DNA of 64,000 nt from Mangrovivirga cuniculi (GCF_005166025.1 NZ_CP028923.1:310001-374000); one strand, 5' to 3'; numbered from the stretch's first letter, positions 46,913 to 54,801 are shown. Numbers and translations: made by a program. The notes: generated by a model not told the origin, from the letters alone.

Positions 46913-47503
46913 ATGAGATTTTCCTTATTACTTCTTTTAATGTCATTATTGTCTGCAATTAATATACTCGGACAGGAAAATGACAAAAAATTAAACTTTT
47001 CTGTTGAGGCAGGTCACCTATCAGGAATAGGAAACGTTCGACACACAGAAGACATCTACCACGAGAATTTCATGAAAGGCTCCAGACTAAGGTTTGTTCT
47101 GGGATATGAACTAAATGATTATTTCTCAACAGGACTTGGTTTTGGGCTAGACGGCTATAAAAGCAATTACTCTTTTAGTGAGCCCTATTACAATACAGCT
47201 CCTCTTTTTATCGAATTTAATGGGAAGCTGAGAAAATCAGGCAATACTCCTGATGCATCTATTAAATTTGGAAATTCCATTAAATTTAGTGAAAGCTTTG
47301 AATCAGGCCTCCACTTCTCTTTCGATGTGGGTTATTCAATCAAATGGAATAAAATAAAGATAAGACCATCCTTGGGTTATAATATTCAGCAGATCAGAAA
47401 TGCTAATATTGAGATTTATGATGAAAGCAATAATAACTTAAGTTCATATGACAGTAATATCCTTCTGAAAAGCCTGTCATTTAATCTGCGATTTACTTTC
47501 TAA
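46913..47503 (+). CDS. Small outer-membrane beta-barrel protein
   Basis: 196 residues. Sec signal peptide ends ILGQ (residue 21). Eight or so amphipathic beta strands (LRFVLGYELNDYFSTGLGFGL; LHFSFDVGYSIKWN; KIRPSLGYNIQQI) ending in Phe (LRFTF), the usual BAM signal. Function unknown. Terminator follows. Confidence 0.72.
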   Translation: MRFSLLLLLMSLLSAINILGQENDKKLNFSVEAGHLSGIGNVRHTEDIYHENFMKGSRLRFVLGYELNDYFSTGLGFGLDGYKSNYSFSEPYYNTAPLFIEFNGKLRKSGNTPDASIKFGNSIKFSESFESGLHFSFDVGYSIKWNKIKIRPSLGYNIQQIRNANIEIYDESNNNLSSYDSNILLKSLSFNLRFTF

Positions 47504-47521
47504 ACCTATACAGGTACAATT

Positions 47522-47557
47522 AAAAAGGCTAGTTGAAATTTAAACTAGCCTTTTTTA
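47522..47557. terminator. Bidirectional terminator
   Basis: AAAAGGCTAGTT / AACTAGCCTTTT stem with T runs both ways, between convergent barrel-protein and lspA genes. Confidence 0.9.
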
Positions 47558-47562
47558 TATCC

Positions 47563-48138
47563 TTAGTCGTTAAAGAACCTTTTCTTATTAATAAATATTA
47601 GCACTACCCCGACGAAAATACAAGAGTCGGCAATATTAAATACAGGCCTGAAAAACTGAAAACTATCTCCTCCCCAATAAGGAACCCATTCTGGAAAGGT
47701 GGTATTTATCATAGGAAAGTAAAGCATATCAATAACCTGTCCGTGAAATAATGGAAACAGGGCTCCATACATTACATTTCCTTCTAAAAAAACACCATAG
47801 AACGTACTATCGATCACATTGCCCAGTGCACCTCCAAGTATTAATGCGATTGCATATAACAGTCCATCGTGAACACCCTTTTTATATAGATAGTAAATGT
47901 AGTACCCAATCGCTCCGACAGCAATAATTCTGAAAGTGGTAAGAATTAACTTTCCGTATTCAAAATCCATTTTCCAGCCAAAAGCCATTCCCGGATTTAA
48001 TGTATAGTGTAGCTTAAACCAATCGCCTATAACGTTGATATCTTCACCCTGATACATATTATGATAAACCCACATTTTACTGGCCTGATCGACAATAATG
48101 ACCAATAGCGTGAGAAGGTAAAACTTTGTTAATTTCAC
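47563..48138 (-). CDS. lspA: LspA, lipoprotein signal peptidase
   Basis: Signal peptidase II, cleaves lipoprotein precursors such as those encoded here. 191 residues, four membrane segments. Catalytic aspartates in GNVIDSTFYGVF and FNIADSCIFVGV; LNPGMAFG is a family motif. The loop between is longer than in E. coli (GNVMYGALFPLFHGQVIDM), common in Bacteroidetes. Its start overlaps the ileS stop by 4 bases. Confidence 0.95.
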   Translation of the reverse strand: MKLTKFYLLTLLVIIVDQASKMWVYHNMYQGEDINVIGDWFKLHYTLNPGMAFGWKMDFEYGKLILTTFRIIAVGAIGYYIYYLYKKGVHDGLLYAIALILGGALGNVIDSTFYGVFLEGNVMYGALFPLFHGQVIDMLYFPMINTTFPEWVPYWGGDSFQFFRPVFNIADSCIFVGVVLIFINKKRFFND

Positions 48139-51100
48139 TTTTCTACTTCAATGTTTATTTTAATAGTATAATCATCAATCTGGAGTTCTTCGCCGTTTCC
48201 ATTAACTCCGGATTCAACAAGTGATAACGCCTGTGTTTCAGAACATATGTATTCTTTATGTGCAGATACGGCTTCTTTAACTACGCTATCTGATGATTCA
48301 AAAATTATATTAATCTTATCCTGAACTTCCAGGCCTTTATCTTTTCGAAGATTCTGGATCCTGTTAACCAGGTCTCTGGCAAAACCTTCTTTTCTTAATT
48401 CGTCAGTTATTGTGATATCAAGAGCAACTGTAACTCCTTTTTCACTTGCTACCGCCCAACCTGGAATATCATCTGAAGTGATTTCAACATCTTCCAATGT
48501 TAACTTAATCTCTTCTCCTCCAACAGTGATTTGGTATTCATTTTGCTGCTCCAGAGTTTTAATATCATCCTGGTCAAACTTTGAAATTTCCTTGGTGATA
48601 TCTTTCATTAGCGGACCATATTCTTTACCTAATTTCCTAAAATTAGGTTTGATACGCTTTACGATCACACCAGACTCTTCATCAAGTAATTCTACCTCTT
48701 TAACATTTACCTCAGACTTAACTATATCTTCAACAGCAGCAATGTACTGAGCAGTCTTTTCATTTAAAGCCGGCACCATTACCTTTTGTAACGGCTGACG
48801 AACCTTAATCTTATTTTTCTTCCTGATAGAATGAACAAGTGATGAAATATGCTGAGCAAGATACATTCTTTCTTCGAGTTCTTTATCCACAAGAGTTTCA
48901 TCTATTTCAGGAAAATCACTTAAATGTACACTAATTACCTCTCCATTATCCTTGCTGGCGATTAATAAATCTCTGTAAAGCTTATCTGCATAAAAAGGTG
49001 CTACAGGTGATGCAAGTTTTGAGATAGTAAACAAGCATTTATATAAGGTATAATATGCTGCTTTTTTATCTTCATTCAGGTCGCCTCTCCAGAATCGTTT
49101 TCTGTTAAGTCGCACATACCAGTTACTCAGGTCGTCGATAACAAAATCCTGAATTAATCTGGTAGCCCTGGTAGGTTCATAATCTGTAAATGCAGAATCA
49201 ACATCTTTGATAAGAGAATTCAACTTACTGATTACCCAACGATCACTTTCCGTCAATGCATTAATTACTCCTTTGTCTTCAGCAAACTCGTAATTATCAA
49301 GGTTAGCATAAAGAGCAAAGAAAGAATATGTATTATGTAGAGTGCCAAAGAACCTTCTTTGTACTTCCTGAACACCTTCAAGGTTAAATTTCAGGTTATC
49401 CCACGGATTCGCATTAGAGATCATATACCAGCGAGTAGCATCCGGACCATATTGCGAAAGTGTTTCGAATGGGTTGATTACATTACCCACTCTCTTTGAC
49501 ATCTTATTTCCGTTCTTGTCCAGGACAAGACCATTTGAAATAACATTTTTATATGCTACAGAATCAAATAGTAATCCCGCTATTGCATGAAGAGTAAAAA
49601 ACCATCCCCGAGTTTGATCAACACCCTCTGCAATGAAATCAGCAGGGAAGTTCTTATCAAATGTCTCATGATTCTCAAATGGATAATGCCATTGAGCATA
49701 AGGCATGGCACCACTGTCAAACCAAACGTCGATTAGATCAGGCTCACGGAACATCTTTTGTCCTGTAGAACTGACTAATACAACATCGTCAACATATGGT
49801 CTGTGTAGATCAAAATCTTCAGCTATTTGCTCAGACATAAAGCCAGCATCGATCGACTTCTGAACTTCATCTCTAAGTTCCTGAATAGATCCGATGCACT
49901 TTTCTTCTGATTTATCTTCTGAAACCCAGATCGGAAGTGGAGTTCCCCAGTATCTTGATCTGGACAAGTTCCAGTCTACCAGGTTTTCAAGCCAGTTACC
50001 AAATCTGCCTTCACCGGTTGATGCCGGTTTCCAGTTAATAGTTTTATTTAATTCTACCAGTCTGTCTTTTAAGGCAGTAGTTTTTATAAACCAGCTATCC
50101 ATTGGATAATAAAGAACAGGCTTATCAGTTCTCCAGCAATGTGGATAACTGTGCTCGTACTTCTCTACCTTAAACGCTTTATTCTCTTCTTTTAATTTTA
50201 TCGCAATTAAAACGTCGGTTGATTTATAATCAGGATCAGACTCATCTTCACCGGTATAATTTTTTACATATTTTCCGGCAAAATCAGTTATTTCCTCAAC
50301 AAAGCGGCCCTGGCGATCAACGATAGGCAGCTCCTTACCATCTTTATCCTTAACAAAGATTCCTTCGACGTTATTTTGAACTGAAACCCTATAGTCATCC
50401 GCACCAAAAGATTTTGCCAGGTGAACAATACCTGTACCATCTTCTGTTGTTACATAGTCTGCTTCCAAAACAGAAAAAGCAGGCTTCTCCAGTTTTATAT
50501 AAGGTAGTAGCTGTTCATAATCAATTCCAACCAGCTCCTTACCGGTGAATTCATCTGTTACCTCATAAGGTATTTTCTTATCTCCAGGTTTAAAGTCTTT
50601 AAGACTAAGGTCTGCATGCTTTGGATTGAAGTAGGCAGAAATTCGGTCGGTAGCTAAGATTAATGAAACCGGAAGATTGGTATATGGGTTATACGTTTTA
50701 ACTTTTGAGTATCTTATTTTTTCTCCTACAGCCAGAGAGTTATTTGCAGGTAAAGTCCATGGAGTTGTTGTCCAGGCTAAAAAGAAAACATCTTCATTTC
50801 CATCGAATAAAAATTCTGACTTCTCATTCTTCTCAACTTTAAACTGAGCAGTAATAGAAGTGTCCTTCACCATTTTATAGGTGCCTGGCTGGTTTAGCTC
50901 GTGAGAACTAAGACCTGTACCTGCTGCTGGAGAAAATGGTTGAATCGTATATCCTTTATAAAGAAGACCTTTATCGTAAAACTTCTTGAGCAAATGCCAC
51001 AAGGTTTCCATGTATTTACGGTCAAAAGTGATGTACGGATCATCAAGATCAACCCAATATCCCATCCTTTCGGTAAGGTCATCCCATTCACTTTTAAATT

Positions 51101-51476
51101 TCATTACCGCTTCGCGGCATCTGGCATTATATTCTTCGACGGTAATTTTCGTACCTATATCTTCTTTCGTAATTCCTAATTCTTTTTCAACCTGAAGCTC
51201 AACAGGTAATCCGTGGGTATCCCAACCACCTTTACGCTTAACCTGCATTCCTTTAAGCGTTTTAAATCGACAGAACAAATCTTTTACTGTTCTGGCCATC
51301 ACGTGGTGTATACCGGGAGTTCCGTTAGCAGAAGGAGGTCCTTCGTAAAAAGTAAATGAAGGAGCACCTTCACGGTTATCAACCGATGCCTCAAACACTT
51401 TATTTTCCTTCCAATAAGCCAGCATCTCATCTGCCAGCTTCGCATAGTCAGGTTGTTTATACTCAGGGTACTTCAC
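48135..51476 (-). CDS. ileS: Isoleucyl-tRNA synthetase
   Basis: Class I synthetase, about 1113 residues from GTG at 51476; TTG at 51497 is the other candidate and no ATG is near. The ATP-binding motif reads GTPGIHHVMART, i.e. GIHH in place of HIGH, as in the eukaryote-like type-2 IleRS group, some of which resist mupirocin. KMSKR is intact (NGNKMSKRVGNVINP). The editing domain (WTTTPWTLPANNSLA; GTGIVHLAKSFGADDY) and a C-terminal domain without a zinc-finger pattern are present. Operon with lspA. Confidence 0.95.
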   Translation of the reverse strand: MKYPEYKQPDYAKLADEMLAYWKENKVFEASVDNREGAPSFTFYEGPPSANGTPGIHHVMARTVKDLFCRFKTLKGMQVKRKGGWDTHGLPVELQVEKELGITKEDIGTKITVEEYNARCREAVMKFKSEWDDLTERMGYWVDLDDPYITFDRKYMETLWHLLKKFYDKGLLYKGYTIQPFSPAAGTGLSSHELNQPGTYKMVKDTSITAQFKVEKNEKSEFLFDGNEDVFFLAWTTTPWTLPANNSLAVGEKIRYSKVKTYNPYTNLPVSLILATDRISAYFNPKHADLSLKDFKPGDKKIPYEVTDEFTGKELVGIDYEQLLPYIKLEKPAFSVLEADYVTTEDGTGIVHLAKSFGADDYRVSVQNNVEGIFVKDKDGKELPIVDRQGRFVEEITDFAGKYVKNYTGEDESDPDYKSTDVLIAIKLKEENKAFKVEKYEHSYPHCWRTDKPVLYYPMDSWFIKTTALKDRLVELNKTINWKPASTGEGRFGNWLENLVDWNLSRSRYWGTPLPIWVSEDKSEEKCIGSIQELRDEVQKSIDAGFMSEQIAEDFDLHRPYVDDVVLVSSTGQKMFREPDLIDVWFDSGAMPYAQWHYPFENHETFDKNFPADFIAEGVDQTRGWFFTLHAIAGLLFDSVAYKNVISNGLVLDKNGNKMSKRVGNVINPFETLSQYGPDATRWYMISNANPWDNLKFNLEGVQEVQRRFFGTLHNTYSFFALYANLDNYEFAEDKGVINALTESDRWVISKLNSLIKDVDSAFTDYEPTRATRLIQDFVIDDLSNWYVRLNRKRFWRGDLNEDKKAAYYTLYKCLFTISKLASPVAPFYADKLYRDLLIASKDNGEVISVHLSDFPEIDETLVDKELEERMYLAQHISSLVHSIRKKNKIKVRQPLQKVMVPALNEKTAQYIAAVEDIVKSEVNVKEVELLDEESGVIVKRIKPNFRKLGKEYGPLMKDITKEISKFDQDDIKTLEQQNEYQITVGGEEIKLTLEDVEITSDDIPGWAVASEKGVTVALDITITDELRKEGFARDLVNRIQNLRKDKGLEVQDKINIIFESSDSVVKEAVSAHKEYICSETQALSLVESGVNGNGEELQIDDYTIKINIEVEK

Positions 51477-51564
51477 TGCAATAATTTTAATTTTCAATAA
51501 GTTGCAAATTTAATGACGTAATAATAAGAATTGAGGTTTTTCTCGGGTTTTTTGAAAAGGACAT

Positions 51565-51587
51565 AAAAAAAGCGCCTCCTCGGCGCT
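51565..51587 (-). terminator. Terminator of the tRNA-like array
   Basis: Perfect stem AGCGCC / GGCGCT with 5-base loop and a run of seven T on the minus strand, between tRNA-like copy 1 and ileS. Confidence 0.9.
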
Positions 51588-51641
51588 GACCTATGTTAAA
51601 GGTGGACACTCCTCGCGTCCTTTTTTATTAATAATAGCTGG

Positions 51642-51752
51642 CTGTAGGAGGAGGAGTCGAACCTCCACGAAGTGGTTAGCCTCTTGCGAGATTTATCCCA
51701 AACCTTCACCCCGAGACAGGAGGGCATGTCTGCCAATTTCATCACCCTACAG
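51642..51752 (-). tRNA. Atypical long-arm tRNA, copy 1 (anticodon arm reads GUC)
   Basis: Acceptor TGTAGGG / TCCTACA, U8, D arm ATG-AAATTGGCAGA-CAT (Leu-like, G18G19), T arm GGAGG-TTCGACT-CCTCC, G73. The next hairpin CCCTC-CTGTCTC-(G)GGG reads anticodon GUC; in this copy its stem is one G shorter. A 42-nt variable region folds as in copies 2 and 3. CCA is encoded directly after G73 (51639-51641), unlike the other copies. Isotype uncertain: Asp by anticodon and G73, Leu/Ser by body. Confidence 0.6.
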
Positions 51753-51788
51753 TATGAGTAAGGAATATTCCTTAAAGTGTTTTATTTA

Positions 51789-51807
51789 AAAGTGTTGTTT
51801 TCACTTT
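51789..51807 (-). other. Spacer hairpin after tRNA-like copy 2
   Basis: AAAGTG-N7-CACTTT, beginning 5 bases after G73 of copy 2. The same stem with a different loop follows copy 3; likely a processing signal. Confidence 0.5.
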
Positions 51808-51811
51808 ATTG

Positions 51812-51923
51812 CTGTAGAGGGAGGAGTCGAACCTCCACGAAGTGGTTAGTCTCTTACGAGATTTGTCCCAAGCCTTCACCCCCGAGACAGGAGGGCATGT
51901 CTGCCTGTTTCATCACCCTACAG
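51812..51923 (-). tRNA. Atypical long-arm tRNA, copy 2 (anticodon arm reads GUC)
   Basis: 111 nt from U1 to G73. Anticodon stem CCCTC / GGGGG, loop CTGTCTC, giving G34 U35 C36 with U37. Variable arm: GAA:TTC, GG:CC, TTGG:CTAA, bulge GACAAA, TCTC:GAGA and GTAA tetraloop. Relative to copy 3 the G-U pair replaces A-U and the U-A closes in place of U-G, so pairing is kept. No CCA encoded. Confidence 0.6.
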
Positions 51924-51964
51924 TGTAGCTTAATATCCGGAAGCATTTCTTCCTTTGGTTTTTT

Positions 51965-51983
51965 AAAGTGTTTCCTTCACTTT
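51965..51983 (-). other. Spacer hairpin after tRNA-like copy 3
   Basis: AAAGTG-N7-CACTTT, same stem and position as after copy 2, loop sequence different. Confidence 0.5.
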
Positions 51984-51987
51984 GTTG

Positions 51988-52099
51988 CTGTAGAGGGAGG
52001 AGTCGAACCTCCACGAAGTGGTTAGCCTCTTGCGAGATTTATCCTAAGCCTTCACCCCCGAGACAGGAGGGTATGTCTGCCAGTTTCATCACCCTACAG
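51988..52099 (-). tRNA. Atypical long-arm tRNA, copy 3 (anticodon arm reads GUC)
   Basis: First copy in transcription order. Same arms as copy 2. D loop AAACTGGCAGA; base 26 is A rather than G. Variable arm has TTAG:CTAA (all Watson-Crick), TCTC:GAGG and a GCAA tetraloop. No CCA encoded. Promoter candidate about 40-75 bases upstream. Confidence 0.6.
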
Positions 52100-52141
52100 T
52101 GTAAAAACGAAATTTTAAATATTTACCTCGTTTGGTTATTA

Positions 52142-52173
52142 CAAATATCATTAATTGTAAATAATTATGCAAA
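52142..52173 (-). promoter_or_regulatory. Candidate promoter of the tRNA-like array
   Basis: Minus strand TTTG-N20-GATATTTG, the same core as the rpmB promoter. Places the start of transcription about 36 bases before copy 3. The rest of 52100-52315 shows no other feature. Confidence 0.5.
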
Positions 52174-52315
52174 TACCGCAACAAAATAATTTAAATTTTA
52201 CAAAACAGATAATTACAAGATCATAATTTGATCATATTAACAGACGATTTTCAATTTTTCTCTAATTTTTTAAGAATTTATTAATCTGAGGGAGTATAGA
52301 TTTTTTAGAGAGGAT

Positions 52316-52352
52316 AAAAAGCCTAATGAAATATTATAAAATTTTCATCAGG
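52316..52352 (-). terminator. Terminator after the 300-residue gene
   Basis: Ten-pair stem CCTGATGAAA / TTTCATTAGG with one mismatch, then CTTTTTA on the minus strand; isolates the tRNA-like array from the gene upstream. Confidence 0.75.
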
Positions 52353-52368
52353 TAAAACTATATTTTGA

Positions 52369-53271
52369 CTAACTGTTGTTATTTGCAAACAAAATACTCT
52401 TAGATGGAAAGAAAGGAGTTTCTTCAATTCTGGCTAGTTCTTTTCCGTCATCGGAAATTATTATTATGTCTTTAACCCAAAATTCTTTTTCAACAATGAG
52501 ATCAGTCCATTGATAAGAATAAAAAACTTTCTTATCAAGATTGTGATATCCATGAAATATCGGAAGTGGAGTTGATGGGGTCATTGGAATATCTCCGGCT
52601 TTATTTACCGAACCAGACCCAATAATCATCAATTCTGTTTCAAGACTTTTGATATCATCCGAATCAATATTGCGCTTAAGATTAAGCCTGAGAGATTTCA
52701 TAAACGCGTCAAACCGATTCCTTTTACCATTTAAGTAAATTTGATGCGATTCCTGACTTTTAAAAATATGGGATAAACGTAATTTTAACCGTTCGGCATT
52801 TTCAGTTTTGGTTGCTTCAAACTCCTTAAATAATCCAAAAACTCTCACACGAATCGGGAACTTACCCGGTTCATGGATTGAGGAATAATCAATAGTAATA
52901 AAATAGTTAAAAAAATTATCGGCGTGTTCGAGAATCATTTTCAGGTCATCAAAATCTCCCGAATTAGAGTCTCTGATATTTTTAAATTTATTAATAGCCG
53001 TACTTAGATCATTTTGCAATCCCTCGCTATCAAAATATGCGTCCTCCCCGTCTACTTGAAGCCTGACAATATTATCTATTTCTACAGATTGAAGAACTGT
53101 GTACAGCTTATGAAGTAACTGTATTGCTTCGAACGATTCCTTTTCTACTTTTTCTGAAAAAACCCCGGCAGTTATATAATGAAATAGCTTTTTTACCGAA
53201 GAATCGGGCTTTACACTTTCTATAACTGTTTCTTTCGAAGGGTCTACCAATATGTCTCCCTGAAAAAACAT
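52369..53271 (-). CDS. Hypothetical protein
   Basis: 300 residues, not recognised. No signal peptide or membrane segment; mostly helical in the first 200 residues (SFEAIQLLHKLYTVLQSVEI; RLKLRLSHIFKSQESHQIYL) with a beta-rich end (VFYSYQWTDLIVEKEFWVKDIIIISDDGKEL). Two bases after the DUF4286 gene, so one operon; also just upstream of the tRNA-like array on the same strand but separated by a terminator. Possible regulatory or structural role unknown. Confidence 0.6.
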   Translation of the reverse strand: MFFQGDILVDPSKETVIESVKPDSSVKKLFHYITAGVFSEKVEKESFEAIQLLHKLYTVLQSVEIDNIVRLQVDGEDAYFDSEGLQNDLSTAINKFKNIRDSNSGDFDDLKMILEHADNFFNYFITIDYSSIHEPGKFPIRVRVFGLFKEFEATKTENAERLKLRLSHIFKSQESHQIYLNGKRNRFDAFMKSLRLNLKRNIDSDDIKSLETELMIIGSGSVNKAGDIPMTPSTPLPIFHGYHNLDKKVFYSYQWTDLIVEKEFWVKDIIIISDDGKELARIEETPFFPSKSILFANNNS

Positions 53272-53273
53272 GA

Positions 53274-53582
53274 TTAAACAATTTGCTCTAACAGAGTTCT
53301 GAAGGATACATGTCGATCTTTATATTTTTCATAATGCTCATTAATAAGGTCCGGAGCATGGTTTTCGAGGTATTCGTTGATTTTATTTATATCCTCAGCA
53401 AAATATTGAATAGAAAAAGTTGTGCCTTCAACGCCACTTTCTTCATTTAAAAGTCTGAACATTTTATACTCTTTAAACATTCCTGTATTCAAGACTTTTG
53501 GAATATGACTGGTTTTCATCCAATCCAACCATTCCTCTTCTATATCTTTATCTACATTAACTGTAACACTGTATAAAACCAT
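53274..53582 (-). CDS. DUF4286 protein
   Basis: 102 residues matching the DUF4286 family of Bacteroidetes: VTVNVDKDIEEEWLDWMKTSHIPKVLNTGMF, a ferredoxin-like (dimeric alpha/beta barrel) fold, ending SFRTLLEQI. Cytoplasmic, function unknown. First gene of a two-gene unit. Confidence 0.82.
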   Translation of the reverse strand: MVLYSVTVNVDKDIEEEWLDWMKTSHIPKVLNTGMFKEYKMFRLLNEESGVEGTTFSIQYFAEDINKINEYLENHAPDLINEHYEKYKDRHVSFRTLLEQIV

Positions 53583-53712
53583 TTGCCTTTTTTTTTGTTA
53601 ATATGTAAATATACGATTCAATGATAAAAAAATACTTTATATATTTGATCATTTGAATCTTTTCATAACTATCAAAATATAAATAAAATCGCTTAATAAC
53701 GGCAGGTAGAAG

Positions 53713-54591
53713 ATGGTAAAATATTCGATTAAAGATTTAGAGCAGTTAAGTGGTATAAAAGCGCATACTCTCAGAATTTGGGAGCAACGATATAATATAT
53801 TAAATCCTCAGCGAACAGTTACAAATATTCGCTATTATACAGACAAAGATCTCAAAAGTCTTTTAAATATCGCTCTACTTAATCAACACGGCTATAAAAT
53901 TTCCAAAATAGCTGAAATGCCGAAAGATGAGCGTAATGAAATAATAAAAGACCTTGTCAAAAAGCCTGAAAACACTTCTTCACAAGTTAATAGTCTTACG
54001 GTTTCCATGCTGGAGCTGGATGAGATTGGTTTCGAAGAAAAGTTAAACAAGGCTATTCAAAGTATTGGTTTGGAACAGACTATGCTAAAGGTTCTATTGC
54101 CTTTTATGCAAAAAATAGGTGTTTTATGGCAAATAGGATCGATCAATCCCGCCCAGGAACATTTTATTTCAAATCTTATTATTCAAAAAATATATGCCGC
54201 AATAGATAGGTTAGGTCCTTATTACGCGGAGAATGATAAAAAAACATTTCTTTTATGGCTTGCTGAAGGCGAATATCATGAACTTATGCTTCTATTTGCT
54301 AATTACCTTTTAAAATCAAGAGGGTATAAGGTGATCTATCTTGGAGCTAATCTTCCATTCGAAGATCTTAAAACGATTTTTGAGCAGCATACCCCAGATG
54401 TTCTCTTCACTGTTTTTACTACATCCAATCTTCCTTACGACGTTTCTAAGTATGTCGAAGAATTGGTAAATATTTCCGGTAAAAGCGAGGTTTTGGTTTC
54501 AGGAAGCCAATTAGTAGATGTTGAAGCACAATTACCAAATAAGGTAAGAATCATTCCTTCACTAGACAATTTCATCTCCATGATTAGTTAA
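53713..54591 (+). CDS. MerR-family regulator with B12-binding domain (CarH/LitR-like)
   Basis: 292 residues. Winged-helix MerR domain (KYSIKDLEQLSGIKAHTLRIWEQRYNIL; RYYTDKDL) then a helical cap and Rossmann B12-binding domain. The CarH signature W-x9-EH is present (LWQIGSINPAQEHF). The cobalamin His motif reads EYHELM instead of ExHxxG, then YKVIYLGANLP. CarH proteins repress carotenoid genes in the dark when bound to adenosylcobalamin. Adjacent to sigma factor and crt genes, so it most likely controls them; whether it still binds B12 is open. Confidence 0.9.
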   Translation: MVKYSIKDLEQLSGIKAHTLRIWEQRYNILNPQRTVTNIRYYTDKDLKSLLNIALLNQHGYKISKIAEMPKDERNEIIKDLVKKPENTSSQVNSLTVSMLELDEIGFEEKLNKAIQSIGLEQTMLKVLLPFMQKIGVLWQIGSINPAQEHFISNLIIQKIYAAIDRLGPYYAENDKKTFLLWLAEGEYHELMLLFANYLLKSRGYKVIYLGANLPFEDLKTIFEQHTPDVLFTVFTTSNLPYDVSKYVEELVNISGKSEVLVSGSQLVDVEAQLPNKVRIIPSLDNFISMIS

Positions 54592-54644
54592 TCAGCCAGT
54601 AACTAATCTATAATCCTTAAACAGTTTTTTAAATATCAGTCTTG

Positions 54645-54664
54645 AGGCTTAAGTATATAAGCCT
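54645..54664 (+). other. Hairpin downstream of the MerR gene
   Basis: AGGCTTA-AGTATA-TAAGCCT with no proper T run; a weak terminator at best. Confidence 0.35.
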
Positions 54665-54729
54665 TAAATGCTCCTATCGTTCATTTTAATAGGTAACTAT
54701 AGGTGTAGAACATAAATTGTTCCAACAAA

Positions 54730-54760
54730 TGTTTAACTTTTATTTGACATTAGTTAAACA
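54730..54760 (+). promoter_or_regulatory. Inverted repeat operator 1 before the sigma gene
   Basis: TGTTTAAC-N15-GTTAAACA, perfect 8-base arms, overlapping the -33 element. Likely binding site for the adjacent MerR regulator. Confidence 0.6.
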
Positions 54761-54773
54761 ATGTGTATATTTG
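54743..54773 (+). promoter_or_regulatory. Promoter of the sigma-crt operon
   Basis: TTTG-N19-TATATTTG, an ideal match to the Bacteroidetes consensus. Leader about 25 bases to ATG at 54804, which supports that start over the longer frame from 54717. Confidence 0.75.
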
Positions 54774-54801
54774 TTTAAGAGATGTTCACAAAAGTTAAAC
54801 A
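54772..54801 (+). promoter_or_regulatory. Inverted repeat operator 2 before the sigma gene
   Basis: TGTTTAAG-N14-GTTAAACA, 7 of 8 arm bases symmetric, reaching from the end of the -7 element to 2 bases before ATG. Same arms as operator 1, about 41 bases downstream. Confidence 0.55.

Noticed and set aside
51642-51752. Group I intron inside a tRNA-Leu gene
   Set aside because: The extra sequence is only about 27 bases beyond a normal arm and forms one simple hairpin; no intron core.
51642-52099. Three near-identical units as a CRISPR array or IS remnant
   Set aside because: Units are 112 bases with cloverleaf arms, spacers are not of constant length, and there is no transposase or cas gene.
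51777-52189. Plus-strand open frames across the tRNA-like array
   Set aside because: They read tRNA complements (for example GVEPPRSG-type peptides), a usual artefact of tRNA genes; no start or homologue supports them.
54645-54664. Strong terminator between the MerR and sigma genes
   Set aside because: The hairpin lacks a T run; read-through is likely, so it was listed only as a weak hairpin.
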